A stretch of DNA of 64,000 nt from Paenibacillus tengchongensis. GTDB lineage: Bacteria > Bacillota > Bacilli > Paenibacillales > Paenibacillaceae. The position numbers were made by a program, and so were the translations under genes. Under the pieces are notes generated by a model. It made no database searches, had not been told where the DNA came from, and worked only from the letters and a program-made list of their open reading frames with translations. Positions within the stretch are counted from its first letter, which is position 1, and each line of letters starts with the position of its first letter. Location: contig NZ_WACP01000005.1 of the NCBI RefSeq assembly GCF_008973665.1, forward strand, positions 1 through 64,000. Direction: 5' to 3'. Below, in pieces: positions 50,765 to 60,479 of this stretch.

Positions 50765-51835
50765 CTATTCTATTTTAGCAGCGGCAGGGCCCGCAGGCAC
50801 TGCTCTGACCGTCATATTCTGCTTCTGCTTGATGCGGGCCACAGCCTCTTTGAAGCCGATAAAACACTTGTGTTCCTCGTCCCACAGCCGGAAGCGGAGT
50901 GCGCTCAGACTGGTGCGGAGCGTGATGGTCGTCGCTTTTTGCAGCGGGGGAATATCGTCATGGGCCTGCTCCAGCCGGTAATTCGGAATCTTCGGGCTCA
51001 AGTGGTGCACATGGTGAAAGCCGATATTGCCGGTCATCCACTGCAGCAGCGCCGGAAGCTTGTAATACGAGCTGCCCTCCACGGCGGCGTTGACATAGCT
51101 CCATTCCTCGTCGTGCTCGAAATAGGTATCCTCGAACTGGTGCTGCACATAAAACAGCCATATGCCCAGACAGCCCGAGACAAAGATGATCGGCAGCTGC
51201 ACGAGCAGAAAGGCCTGCCAGCCGGCCGCCCAGATGAGGGCTCCGTACAGAACAGCGATCAGAATGTTGGTCAGATAAGTGTTGATGCGTTCCTGGCGCT
51301 TGGCGCTCTTGACGTTAAACCGGTATTGCACGACAAACACTGCGAACGGTCCGATGGCGAACAAGGTCAGCGGATGGCGGTACACCCGGTAGCAGAACCG
51401 TTTCCACGGGCCGGCCTCCCGGTATTCATCCACGGTCATAATCCAGATGTCGCCGATGCCTCTCTTGTCCAGGTTGCCGCTGCCCGCATGGTGGATCGAA
51501 TGGCTGCGTTTCCACTGCCGGTAGGGAACCAGTGTAAGTACTCCCGTCAGGGTGCCGAGGATGTCGTTGGCCTTGCGGCTCTTGAAGAACGAACCATGGC
51601 AGCAGTCATGAAAAATAATGAAGGTGCGGATCACAAAACCAGCCGCCGCAATACAGAGCGGAAGCGTCAGCCAGTAAGAGACCTGCAGGCTCAGAAATGC
51701 AGCCGTCCACAGGATAAGCAGCGGGCCCAGCGTGTTGACAATTTGTCTGATGCTCGATTTGCGGTCGGTATGCTCATACGGTTTGGCGCTCTTTTTCAGG
51801 CTGGTGAGCTTAACCAGATCTTGCGTTTGTGTCAT
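50765..51835 (-). CDS. des: Membrane fatty acid desaturase
   Basis: 356 residues with about four transmembrane helices and the three histidine boxes of di-iron desaturases: HDCCH (76-80), HSIHH (112-116) and HHVHH (274-278). Introduces a double bond into phospholipid acyl chains (delta-5 in B. subtilis) to restore fluidity. First gene of the des-desK-desR set, expected to be DesR-activated. The sequence upstream contains TGACATTTATCA, which might be part of a DesR site. Confidence 0.93.
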   Translation of the reverse strand: MTQTQDLVKLTSLKKSAKPYEHTDRKSSIRQIVNTLGPLLILWTAAFLSLQVSYWLTLPLCIAAAGFVIRTFIIFHDCCHGSFFKSRKANDILGTLTGVLTLVPYRQWKRSHSIHHAGSGNLDKRGIGDIWIMTVDEYREAGPWKRFCYRVYRHPLTLFAIGPFAVFVVQYRFNVKSAKRQERINTYLTNILIAVLYGALIWAAGWQAFLLVQLPIIFVSGCLGIWLFYVQHQFEDTYFEHDEEWSYVNAAVEGSSYYKLPALLQWMTGNIGFHHVHHLSPKIPNYRLEQAHDDIPPLQKATTITLRTSLSALRFRLWDEEHKCFIGFKEAVARIKQKQNMTVRAVPAGPAAAKIE

Positions 51836-51879
51836 GGCTTGACCTCCGGAGCGGCTCCAATGAAGGAGGCGATTTAAGT

Positions 51880-51901
51880 GTTCCAGTATAGTTCCAGTAT
51901 A
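51880..51901. repeat. Tandem 11-bp repeat in the des leader
   Basis: GTTCCAGTATA occurs twice back to back (51880-51890 and 51891-51901). On the minus strand each copy contains TATACT, so it could offer two alternative -10 boxes for des, 45-60 bases before the start codon. Confidence 0.5.
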
Positions 51902-51966
51902 TAGAAGCGGGGCCGCTCCCGGTATGCATAAACATCAAGGTTAACAGTATGACATTTATCACGGGT

Positions 51967-52014
51967 CAAAAAAATCCTTTATGCATCTGCCCGGCCGGCA
52001 GCGGCATAAAGGAT
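51967..52014 (-). terminator. Terminator of the yesM-yesN operon
   Basis: ATCCTTTATGC and GCATAAAGGAT form an 11-bp stem, followed by TTTTTTTG on the minus strand, just past the yesN stop. Confidence 0.85.
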
Positions 52015-52029
52015 TGGTGATAATTACAG

Positions 52030-53628
52030 CTATTGGATCTGCTGGGCATGCTCCTCGCGGAACTCGGACGGCGTCTTGCCGGTCGCCTTCTTGAATACCT
52101 GGGTGAAATAGCGCGGGTCCTGGTAGCCTACAAGCGGAGCGACCTGATACACCTTCACATTGCTGTTCTGCAGAATGTATTTGGCCTTCTCCATCCGGCA
52201 GTACGTGACGTACTCCAGAAATGTATAGCCGGAGACCTGCTTGAACAGGCTGCAGAAATGGCTGATGGACAGCGCAGCGAATTCGGCCGCCTCTTCAATG
52301 CTGAGGTCCCGGTGGTAATTGGCTTCGATGAAACGCATCGTCTTCTCGACCACGCTGCGGCCGTCCTCGCGGGTATCCGACTTGTTGCTGCTGCGCATCC
52401 AGCCGCGGAATTCGGCCTTGACCGCCTCAATCATCTCAGTCAGCGTACCCAGTTGATGCAGCCGGCTTAACAGGCCCTCCAGCGACCAGTCATTCTGCAG
52501 CTGAAGATGCTCGATCTGCCGGTACAGCACGACGACCATCTCCATGATGATCCTCTCCGCCAGCTCCTTCTCCAGCGCCTGGGCGCCGATGAAGCAGGCC
52601 ATCTCGTCGAACAGCACCAGCATCCGTTCCATGTTGAGGGTGCGGATGCTCTCCAGCAGCGACAGCTCCAGCTCCTTCGGATACTTCACCTCGCGCCCCT
52701 GCGTTTCCGGCGTCTCCTCCTCGATAAATACGCCGGCCTGCCCAGAATAAAAGCGCTGGTACAGTGCTTTGGAGGCCTGCGGATAGACCGTGCTGAGCTG
52801 GTCGATGCCGCGGGTGCAGCGGCTGAGGCCCACCGAGCAGGCCAGCTTGGAATAGCGCTTGATGCCGGCGATCAGCTCCTCGCCCAGCTCCCGTTTGCTG
52901 GCGCCGAGGCTGCCCGGAAACAGCAGCACCCATTCGCCGTTATAGAAAGGGAACACCGACAAGGCGCCGCTATTCAGCGACCATTCCTCCAGAATGTTGC
53001 GCACGGCGAACAGCCAGAGATGCTTCTCCTCCGGGCTCCACTTGGCCGACAGGGCGGCATAGTCGTCCAGCCGCACGACCGCCATGAAATATTCGCCCTC
53101 CAGCTCGCTGTTCTCCAGCCACCGCAGATGCTGGAGCGGGCGCGGATTACCGAGCGTGAACTCGGCGAACATCCGCTCTCTGGCCAGCGTGGACAGCATC
53201 TGCACGGAATGCATCAGCTGCTCGTTCTCCCGCTGCTTGTCAAGCTTCGTCCGTGCCCGTCCCAGCATCTCGCCCAGCTCATCATGGTCGATCGGCTTCA
53301 GCAGGTAATCGAAGGCGCCGAGCCGCAGCGCCTCCCGCGCATATTCGAACTCGCCGTACCCGCTGATAAAGATGAAGATCAGCCGCGAGCTGCGCGGCAG
53401 CACCTCTTTCATCAGGGCAATACCGTCGATGACCGGCATGCGGATATCGCTGATGATAATATGCGGCGCGTGTTCTTCGATAAGCTTCAGTGCCGCTTCG
53501 CCGTTCCGGGCTTCCCCCACGATTCGGAGCCCCAGCTCCTCCCACGGGATCGCCACCTTTAAGCTGCGGAGAATAATCGGTTCGTCATCCACCAGCAGCA
53601 CTTTGTATTTCTCTTGACGCTCGCCCAT
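52030..53628 (-). CDS. YesN-type AraC response regulator
   Basis: 532 residues: receiver domain (D61 in IIISDIRMPVIDG, with DDEP at 14-17), a middle helical region, and a C-terminal AraC double helix-turn-helix (about 430-528: LSIEEAAEFAALSISHFCSLF and YFTQVFKKATGKTPSEFR). Partner of the YesM kinase two genes upstream. Together they usually activate a nearby sugar transporter and glycoside hydrolase genes. Confidence 0.9.
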   Translation of the reverse strand: MGERQEKYKVLLVDDEPIILRSLKVAIPWEELGLRIVGEARNGEAALKLIEEHAPHIIISDIRMPVIDGIALMKEVLPRSSRLIFIFISGYGEFEYAREALRLGAFDYLLKPIDHDELGEMLGRARTKLDKQRENEQLMHSVQMLSTLARERMFAEFTLGNPRPLQHLRWLENSELEGEYFMAVVRLDDYAALSAKWSPEEKHLWLFAVRNILEEWSLNSGALSVFPFYNGEWVLLFPGSLGASKRELGEELIAGIKRYSKLACSVGLSRCTRGIDQLSTVYPQASKALYQRFYSGQAGVFIEEETPETQGREVKYPKELELSLLESIRTLNMERMLVLFDEMACFIGAQALEKELAERIIMEMVVVLYRQIEHLQLQNDWSLEGLLSRLHQLGTLTEMIEAVKAEFRGWMRSSNKSDTREDGRSVVEKTMRFIEANYHRDLSIEEAAEFAALSISHFCSLFKQVSGYTFLEYVTYCRMEKAKYILQNSNVKVYQVAPLVGYQDPRYFTQVFKKATGKTPSEFREEHAQQIQ

Positions 53629-53650
53629 ATGATAACCACCCCCAAGAAGA

Positions 53651-55018
53651 TCACTGCAATTCCGTACTGCGAATCAGATTCCAGTATTGCTGCGAGGCCG
53701 ACTGCAAATCCGCCAGCGCCTGATCGGGACCTGTGCTGCGTCCGATCATTTCTTCGACAACGCCGAGGAACATCTTCTTGACTTCCGGCGACAGCAAATT
53801 GTCGTAAGGCACGAAGCTGTGATTATAGCGTTCCATCAGTTCCACCACCTGGGCGAAGACCGGTCCCGTCTTGGCGGAGTCGAAATCGAGCCGCATGGAG
53901 GGAATCCGCAATCCTTCATAGACGATCCGGGTCTGCACCTCTTTCGTATAAAAGGCTTTCATCAGCTCCAGCGCCGCTTCGCGTTTCGCGCCTGTCAGGC
54001 TTGAGGACAGGCCGATGCCGATGGTATAGCCGCCGGCAATAGACGGCTCTGAGCCCTTAGCCAGCGCCGGAAACGGAATGACGCCCACCGTGTTCTCGAA
54101 ATCGGCCGGCGCTGTCTCTCCGTTGAACAGGTTGATATCCCAGTTGCCGTTCAGATACATGGCTGCTTGCCCTCCGGTGAATAGCTTGACGGCATTCTCT
54201 GTCGAAAGATCATTGGCGCCCGGACTGAACGCCCCCTGCCGGATCCAGCGGCCGAGCATATGGAAGGCCTGCACATAATCCCCGTTCTGGAAGGTTGCTC
54301 CGTCGCCGCCCGTCGCCAGCTTCTGAATCAGCTCCGGTCCGGCATAGCGGTCCATCAGATAATGGGCGAAGATCAGGGCGGGCCAGCGGTCTTCGTTCCC
54401 GAGCGCGAACGGGATATACCCGGCATTCTGCAGTTGCAGGATAGTCGTATCCAGCTCGCTTAAGGTAGTCGGCGGGACAATCGCCAGCTTCTCGAAGATC
54501 GTTTTGTTGTAATAGAGCGGCTCGGCATTGCCTTCAATCGGCAATCCGTAAATATGGTTGTTGAAGGTCCACAGCTGAAGGTCCTTGAATTGTCCGGTCA
54601 GGCCGTTCTCTGCGGCAAAATCCGTCAGGTCCATCAGCCGGTCCGACCGGACATACGGCTCGATTTCCGCTCCGCCGAAGAGCACGAACATATCGGGCGG
54701 CGTGCCGGTGACCATTTCGCTCTTCAGCTTCTGCTCACGGTGGATGGTCTGGTCAAGCCCTTCGAAGTTCACCTTAACATTGGGATGCTCCAGCTGGTAC
54801 GCCTGCACCACCTCTTCAAAGATGGCCAATAGCGGCCGGTCATGCTCCTTCAGCCAGAAATGGCGGAAGGTCAGCGTAATCTTCTCCGGGGAATTGTCTT
54901 CAATCGGCTCCCTGTCCATAAGAGTGATAAACAGAACAGCGGCGGACATGATGACCGCGTACATCAGAATCCAGCCCCAGTTCAGAAGCCATTTTATTGG
55001 TCTTCGTTCTTTGCTCAT
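53651..55018 (-). CDS. Membrane-anchored sugar-binding protein within the sensor operon
   Basis: 455 residues with the SBP_bac_1 fold (TLTFRHFWLKEHDRPL, PPDMFVLFGGAEIEPYV, AAMYLNGNWDIN). The N-terminus has one hydrophobic helix (about 15-33) and no lipobox cysteine, so the protein should stay tethered by an uncleaved anchor. It lies between the kinase (13 bases) and regulator (22 bases) genes and is not with the permeases. A role as ligand-presenting co-sensor for YesM is more likely than transport. Confidence 0.82.
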   Translation of the reverse strand: MSKERRPIKWLLNWGWILMYAVIMSAAVLFITLMDREPIEDNSPEKITLTFRHFWLKEHDRPLLAIFEEVVQAYQLEHPNVKVNFEGLDQTIHREQKLKSEMVTGTPPDMFVLFGGAEIEPYVRSDRLMDLTDFAAENGLTGQFKDLQLWTFNNHIYGLPIEGNAEPLYYNKTIFEKLAIVPPTTLSELDTTILQLQNAGYIPFALGNEDRWPALIFAHYLMDRYAGPELIQKLATGGDGATFQNGDYVQAFHMLGRWIRQGAFSPGANDLSTENAVKLFTGGQAAMYLNGNWDINLFNGETAPADFENTVGVIPFPALAKGSEPSIAGGYTIGIGLSSSLTGAKREAALELMKAFYTKEVQTRIVYEGLRIPSMRLDFDSAKTGPVFAQVVELMERYNHSFVPYDNLLSPEVKKMFLGVVEEMIGRSTGPDQALADLQSASQQYWNLIRSTELQ

Positions 55019-55031
55019 CCCGCACCCTCCT

Positions 55032-56756
55032 TCATGGCCGAATCCGCGGGATGCGGATGCGGATGGTTGATCCGAAGCCCGGGGATGAGCAGACGATAAG
55101 ACCGTACGGATTGCCGAAACGGATGCTCAGGCGTTCATGCACATTTTTCAAGCCTACACCGCTGTCGCTGTATTTCTTGCGGTTGCCGCCTTCCCGGTCC
55201 CAAAGGCTCAGCATTGTCGAAGGCGCAAAGCCGGGACCGTTATCCTGAACAATGATAATCAGATCTCCTCCGGCCTCCTGCGCCCTGATGGTGATCACAC
55301 CATGCTCCTCCATTTGCTCGATGGCATGGTAGAGGGCGTTCTCGACAATCGGCTGAACGATCAGCTTCTGGGTCATGAAATGCTTAAGCGCTTCCGGAAG
55401 CTCGATTTCATAGGTGAATTTATCCTCAAAACGGAATTTCTGGATATCCAGATAATGCCGCACATGCTCGAATTCCATCTGCAGCGGAATCAGCTCCTGG
55501 TTCTGGCTGATGCTGATCCGCAGCAGCTTGCCGAGGGAGACAACCATTCTGCTGATGTCGCGGTTGCCGGCCAGCACGGCCATGGAGTTGATCGATTCCA
55601 GCGAATTATAGATAAAATGAGGATTAATCTGCGCCATCAGCGCCTGCATCTCCGCTTCCTTCTTGCGTCCCTGCTCCGTCTGCACCTGCTCGATCAGCTC
55701 GCTGATCTGGGCGCTCATCCGGTTGAAGCCGTCGATCAGGAGATCACTCTCGTCGTTTGAATGCAGCGGCGTCGTAATCGGTGTGAATATTCCCTGCTTG
55801 ACCCGCTTCATTCCGTTCACGGCGCTGTTGATACTGCGGACGAGCCTGCGCACGAAATACCGGTCGAACAGGAATGCGGACAGAAGTGAGACCGTGCCCA
55901 GAATAACCGCAATATTGCGGATGGAATTCGACTCTGAGGTGATCAGATTCATCGGCGTAATCGCCGCCAGATACCAGTCGGCATTATGCGAAGGCAGGAA
56001 GGTGATCTGCGACCGCACTCCCTGGTAACTGTCGATATAGTAGTCCTGTTCCTGAACATAATCCTCCTGTAAAAAAGGAAACTCCGTCCGTTGACCGATA
56101 TACTCGCCGGATTTGTTGAACACAATGTTGCCCTGCCTGTTGACCAGCAGAATATCGCCTTCCTTCAGCGTGGCGGCCTCCCAGAAAATCTGGTCCAGGA
56201 GATCCGGCTTCACATAGACCACCAGATAGCCGATATCCTCCAGTGAGTAATAATCCTTGATGATCCGCGCCTGAATCAGCACCGGCCGGCCGGCGCTTTC
56301 GGAACCGTTCTCGCCGGGACCCGACCAGACCGGACGCCCTTCGGCCTGCTCCATCGGCCCGTACCAGAGCTGCTTCTGGAGATCGGCAAAAGCCATCGGG
56401 GCGTTGTAGTGATACAGCAGCCGGTCCTTCCCGTACAGGCTGAAGGAGGTGATCATCGGATGATTGATCAGCAGGTTGTTAATCTCCTGCTTACGGTCAT
56501 ACGTCAGCACGAAATTCGGCTGCTTCAGCGACTGCTGGATCGCAGGCTGCGTAATGGCCGAATTGGTGATGGACGATATTTCGCTGAGGGCGAACTTCAG
56601 CTTGCGGTCGGTCTCCTGCAGCGAGATCCAATAGAAGTTGCTTGACTTCTTCTCCATTGCATTCGAGAAGTTGACGTAAGTAACCAACCCCATCACGATT
56701 ACGGGGATAAACACGAGCAGAATAATAGCGAACAAGATTTTGCGCCTGAGCTTCAT
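55032..56756 (-). CDS. YesM-type sensor histidine kinase
   Basis: 574 residues: N-terminal transmembrane helix, a dCache-like extracellular sensor domain (about 35-275), a second helix, HAMP, a HisKA_5 domain (QINPHFIYNSLESINSMA) and an ATPase domain (VQDNGPGFAPS, GVGLKNVHERL). ATG at 56756 follows GGGGAAGG. The frame extending to 56828 has no support. First gene of the sensor operon. Confidence 0.9.
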   Translation of the reverse strand: MKLRRKILFAIILLVFIPVIVMGLVTYVNFSNAMEKKSSNFYWISLQETDRKLKFALSEISSITNSAITQPAIQQSLKQPNFVLTYDRKQEINNLLINHPMITSFSLYGKDRLLYHYNAPMAFADLQKQLWYGPMEQAEGRPVWSGPGENGSESAGRPVLIQARIIKDYYSLEDIGYLVVYVKPDLLDQIFWEAATLKEGDILLVNRQGNIVFNKSGEYIGQRTEFPFLQEDYVQEQDYYIDSYQGVRSQITFLPSHNADWYLAAITPMNLITSESNSIRNIAVILGTVSLLSAFLFDRYFVRRLVRSINSAVNGMKRVKQGIFTPITTPLHSNDESDLLIDGFNRMSAQISELIEQVQTEQGRKKEAEMQALMAQINPHFIYNSLESINSMAVLAGNRDISRMVVSLGKLLRISISQNQELIPLQMEFEHVRHYLDIQKFRFEDKFTYEIELPEALKHFMTQKLIVQPIVENALYHAIEQMEEHGVITIRAQEAGGDLIIIVQDNGPGFAPSTMLSLWDREGGNRKKYSDSGVGLKNVHERLSIRFGNPYGLIVCSSPGFGSTIRIRIPRIRP

Positions 56757-56898
56757 TGTTCCAAACCTTCCCCCTGCTGACTCCGGACTGCGGGCAGGCG
56801 AATGCCGTCCCTGTTCCAAGGACGGCACCGTACCCTCTCATGTTAACTATTCTTCATCCACGTACCGTATTCCTTGCGGATTTAACAATGAAATCCAA

Positions 56899-57762
56899 TT
56901 AACTCTTGATGGCCCCGGAAGTCAGGCCGGCAATCACCCACCGGCTGAACAGCAGGAATACAACGAGCAGCGGCAGCGTTGCGGTGAAGGTGGCCGACAT
57001 GATCATGCCGTAATCCAATCCGTCCCGCTGGGTAAACAGCTGCTGCAGGGCAATCTGTATGGTGTAATGCTCTTTGTTCTTCAGAACCACCAGCGGCCAG
57101 AAGAAATCATTCCAGACCGTCATGAAGTTGAGAATGCCGAGCGTAGCCATCGCCGGTGTAATGACCGGAACGGCGATATTCCAGAAGATCCGGAAGTGGC
57201 CGCCGCCGTCAATACGTCCGGCTTCGATCAATTCGGTCGGCACGGCGGAAGCGATGTACTGCCGCATCCAGAAGATGCCGAAGGCATTGACCATGGCCGG
57301 TACGATCAGGGCTTTGTACGTATCGATCCAGTGCAGCTTCGCCATAATGACATAGGTCGGCAGTACGCCGAGCTGCTGCGGAACGACCAGTGTCGCAATG
57401 ACGAAGATGAACAGCCAGCTTTTGCCCGGGAACTCATATTTGGCAAAGGCATATCCGGCGAGTGTACAGAAGAAGACTACGGATACCGTTACCATCGACG
57501 CGACGAACAACGAGTTGCCGAGTGCCTGGAAAAAGGCCGATTTGTCGAGGGCATGCTGGAAATTTGTAAAGAACTGATCTCCTACCGTAAGGATCGGCGG
57601 CACATTAAAAACGGCGCTTTTGTCATTGGTTCCGACTACAAACATCCAATAGAACGGGAAAATGGAAACCAGCGCACCAAAGATCAGCAGGAAGTAGAAG
57701 CCCAGCTTGCCGAAGAAGCCGAGGTCATCTGGTTTTTTTCTGAATACGCGCAGAGTGCTCAC
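56899..57762 (-). CDS. Carbohydrate ABC transporter permease (MalG-type)
   Basis: 287 residues with six transmembrane helices and the EAA loop (ELIEAGRIDGGGHFRIFWNIAVP). GTG start overlapping the upstream permease stop as GTGA. Second permease subunit of the oligosaccharide importer, ending the binding protein-permease-permease operon. No ATPase follows, so a shared MsmK/MsmX-type ATPase is expected. Confidence 0.9.
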   Translation of the reverse strand: MSTLRVFRKKPDDLGFFGKLGFYFLLIFGALVSIFPFYWMFVVGTNDKSAVFNVPPILTVGDQFFTNFQHALDKSAFFQALGNSLFVASMVTVSVVFFCTLAGYAFAKYEFPGKSWLFIFVIATLVVPQQLGVLPTYVIMAKLHWIDTYKALIVPAMVNAFGIFWMRQYIASAVPTELIEAGRIDGGGHFRIFWNIAVPVITPAMATLGILNFMTVWNDFFWPLVVLKNKEHYTIQIALQQLFTQRDGLDYGMIMSATFTATLPLLVVFLLFSRWVIAGLTSGAIKS

Positions 57763-58709
57763 GCTTTAACCCCTCCCGTTTCTCCGGTGCCTCTGGAAAT
57801 CAGCATGTTAATGATGGAGAAAATGATAGTGATGATGAACAGCAGTACAGCTGTGGCTGCCGCGGTACCGAAGAAGCTGTTGCGGAACGCTTCACTGTAC
57901 AGATAAGTAACCATGGTGATTCCTTCCTGGCGGGTAGAGCCGGTACCGGATTGCCCCAGGAACACATAAGGCTCCGTGAACAGCTGCAGGGCGCCAATGG
58001 TTGACTGCAGGGATACGAAAATAATAAACGGCTTCAGCAGCGGCAGAGTAATGGAGAACAGCTGCTGTCTGCGGTTTGCCCCGTCAATTCTTGCCGCTTC
58101 ATACAGATCACTCGGGATGCTCTGCAGGCCCGAGAGGAAGATGATGGCATTGTAGCCCGTCCAACGCCACATCACCATCGATGAAATAGCGATCTTGACG
58201 CCCCACCAGCCGGAGTTAAAGGGCACACTGTCCAGACCGATGCTGTTCAGCATCCAGTTGACCATCCCGTTATTTCCGAACAGGGTGCTGAACACCAGCG
58301 CTACGGCCACAATTGACGTGATATTGGGCATAAAGTACAGGATACGGAAGGCGCTTTTGAATCTGGTCATCCCGGAGTGCAGGAGCACCGCGAGCAGCAG
58401 CGCCAGCAGCACCTGCGGCACGGTTCCCATAAGCCCCATAATGACGGTATTGCTGAAGGAAATCCAGAAGGTGGGATCGCTGGTGATCAGTTCATAATTT
58501 TTAAATCCGACATATTTCATTGGATTCAGGGCGTCCCATTTGAAGAAGGACAAATAAAAGGTAAAGAAGATCGGGTATAGTCCAAATATCGAGAACAGAA
58601 TAAAGAAAGGAGAAATAAAAGTATACGCAGTGATGCGGCTCCGTCTTTGTTCAGTTAAAAAAGGCCGTTTGCTCTCGGCATGCGGACTCGAAATTACGGG
58701 CTCTGCCAT
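57759..58709 (-). CDS. Carbohydrate ABC transporter permease (MalF-type)
   Basis: 316 residues with six transmembrane helices and the EAA loop (DLYEAARIDGANRRQQLFSI). ATG at 58709 follows GGAGG. The frame to 58799 adds an unrelated leader. Pairs with the following MalG-type subunit. Confidence 0.9.
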   Translation of the reverse strand: MAEPVISSPHAESKRPFLTEQRRSRITAYTFISPFFILFSIFGLYPIFFTFYLSFFKWDALNPMKYVGFKNYELITSDPTFWISFSNTVIMGLMGTVPQVLLALLLAVLLHSGMTRFKSAFRILYFMPNITSIVAVALVFSTLFGNNGMVNWMLNSIGLDSVPFNSGWWGVKIAISSMVMWRWTGYNAIIFLSGLQSIPSDLYEAARIDGANRRQQLFSITLPLLKPFIIFVSLQSTIGALQLFTEPYVFLGQSGTGSTRQEGITMVTYLYSEAFRNSFFGTAAATAVLLFIITIIFSIINMLISRGTGETGGVKA

Positions 58710-58820
58710 GTCACACCTCCAGAGATATAAAAAACTGCTTGTTTGCGTGAAATCCGGACTCACAGGGTGTGTGGCATTCCCGTGAATCCGGATATACAAT
58801 TCCAGTAAAAATCTATGGGC

Positions 58821-60191
58821 TTAGCTGCGTTCTGCTAAAGTCTTCGCTTGTTTCACCGCTTCGTCCCATTCCTTGGCCGGATCGGCTTTCTTCTCAAGAA
58901 CGTTCTTAAGCGCATTCTTGAAGAAGGTATCGGTCTGGTCATGCAGTGGTCCGTAGTATACCGGTTTTACGCGGTTTGCCGCTTTACCGTATTCCACAGC
59001 GATTTGCTGGCCGCCGAAGAATTCATCCTTGAAGTTAATGAACTCAGGATCTTCATAAAGTGCCGGGATGGAAGGCATCAGACCTTTGGACTTGAAGGAT
59101 TTCAGCTGATTGTCCTTGTTAACCAGCCAGGAAATGAACTCATAGGCTTCTTTCGGATGCTTGCCTTCCTTAGGCAGCGTGATAAACGAACCGCCCCAGT
59201 TGCCGGCACCTTCAGGAAGCTGAGCGATTTTCCACTTGCCGGAGGAATCCGGTCCATAGCTCTTGATCTGACCGGCCATCCATGCAGGTCCCATAATTAC
59301 GGCGAAGGAGCCGTCGTTCATGCCTTGGCCCCATTCCGGAGACCAGAGCAGGAAGTTGCTGATCCAGCCTTCTTGGATGCCTTTCACAGTGAAGTCATAA
59401 GCCTTCTTCACCTGCGGATTGGTATCACCGATGAACTTGCCGTCCGCTTTGCTGTAATAGATTTCGTCCGGAGACTGGTCGCGCAGCGCGTTATAGGTCA
59501 GGTCGGTCAAATCTGAGAAGTATTTGCCGGTTTTGTCCTTGAACTGTTTGGCAACCGTCGCGAACTTATCCCATGTGTCGATAGCTGCGCTGAAGCCCTC
59601 GGGATCGGAAGGAAGTCCGGCCGCTTCGGCCAGGTCGGTGCGGTAGTAGGCGACCGTCGGACCGATGTCCGTAGGCAGACCGAGCTGGAAGGAGCCGTCA
59701 ATCGAGGTTGCCTGCTTCCATTTCCAGTCCAGGTAGTTGGCTTGAATATCCTTCGCGCCGTAATCATAGAGATTGTAGAATTTATCCTGGGCGTTGATGA
59801 AACGCTCCATGAAACCGATTTCAAGCTGGAAAATATCAGGTGCGCCAGATCCAGCCGACAAAGCAGTTGTCAGGTTATTGTGGTGCGCTGTTTGGTCGCC
59901 TGTATTTTGAATCGAGAATGTAATGTTCGGATGCTCTTTGGTGTACTCGGCCGCCAGATCCTCATAGTCGACGTTGCCGAGTGTCCAGAACGACAGCTCG
60001 ATTTTTTCTGCCGGCTCCTCCGTGGCATCTCCGCCGCTGTTTGCCGGAGCATTTGTTGCAGCGCTGTTGTTACCCGTATTCTTGGCTGCGTTGTTTCCTT
60101 CATTATTGTTATTGTTGCCGCCGCAGGCAGCCAGTGAACCTACAAGCATAATGGATGCCAGTGTTACTGCCAGTTGCTTCGTTTTTCTCAT
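58821..60191 (-). CDS. Extracellular sugar-binding lipoprotein
   Basis: 456 residues. Lipobox SLAAC (Cys23), an Asn-rich tether, and an SBP_bac_1 domain (IELSFWTLGNVDYEDLAAEY onward). First gene of the importer operon. Divergent from the GH26 mannanase, which suggests beta-manno-oligosaccharides as substrate. That is inference from context. Confidence 0.9.
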   Translation of the reverse strand: MRKTKQLAVTLASIMLVGSLAACGGNNNNNEGNNAAKNTGNNSAATNAPANSGGDATEEPAEKIELSFWTLGNVDYEDLAAEYTKEHPNITFSIQNTGDQTAHHNNLTTALSAGSGAPDIFQLEIGFMERFINAQDKFYNLYDYGAKDIQANYLDWKWKQATSIDGSFQLGLPTDIGPTVAYYRTDLAEAAGLPSDPEGFSAAIDTWDKFATVAKQFKDKTGKYFSDLTDLTYNALRDQSPDEIYYSKADGKFIGDTNPQVKKAYDFTVKGIQEGWISNFLLWSPEWGQGMNDGSFAVIMGPAWMAGQIKSYGPDSSGKWKIAQLPEGAGNWGGSFITLPKEGKHPKEAYEFISWLVNKDNQLKSFKSKGLMPSIPALYEDPEFINFKDEFFGGQQIAVEYGKAANRVKPVYYGPLHDQTDTFFKNALKNVLEKKADPAKEWDEAVKQAKTLAERS

Positions 60192-60407
60192 TCCTCTGTA
60201 TCCCCTCTCGAAAGTTTCTCTTACAGGCTTAAGTGTACAGGAGGATATTCCATTTTTTGAGGTGGTAAACTTCCGATTTGTGGTGGAAATAATTATGATA
60301 ATAAACCCGCGTTCAGCAGATTATGTTAGCTTCAGTACGCAACCGGGTGCTAAAAACTTTCCAAAATTGTTATATTTACAAAATTTGGTATTCATGCTAT
60401 GTTTATC

Positions 60408-60422
60408 GTGAAAGCGCATCCA
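60408..60422. promoter_or_regulatory. Catabolite responsive element (cre) upstream of the mannanase
   Basis: GTGAAAGCGCATCCA matches 14 of 15 positions of WTGNAANCGNWNNCW. It lies 58 bases before the mannanase start codon, in the divergent region shared with the sugar importer, as expected for CcpA repression by glucose. Confidence 0.6.
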
Positions 60423-60479
60423 TGTTTTGCTAGATTGAGCAATCATTTGTCATATTTTACATTGGAAAGGAAGATGAGA

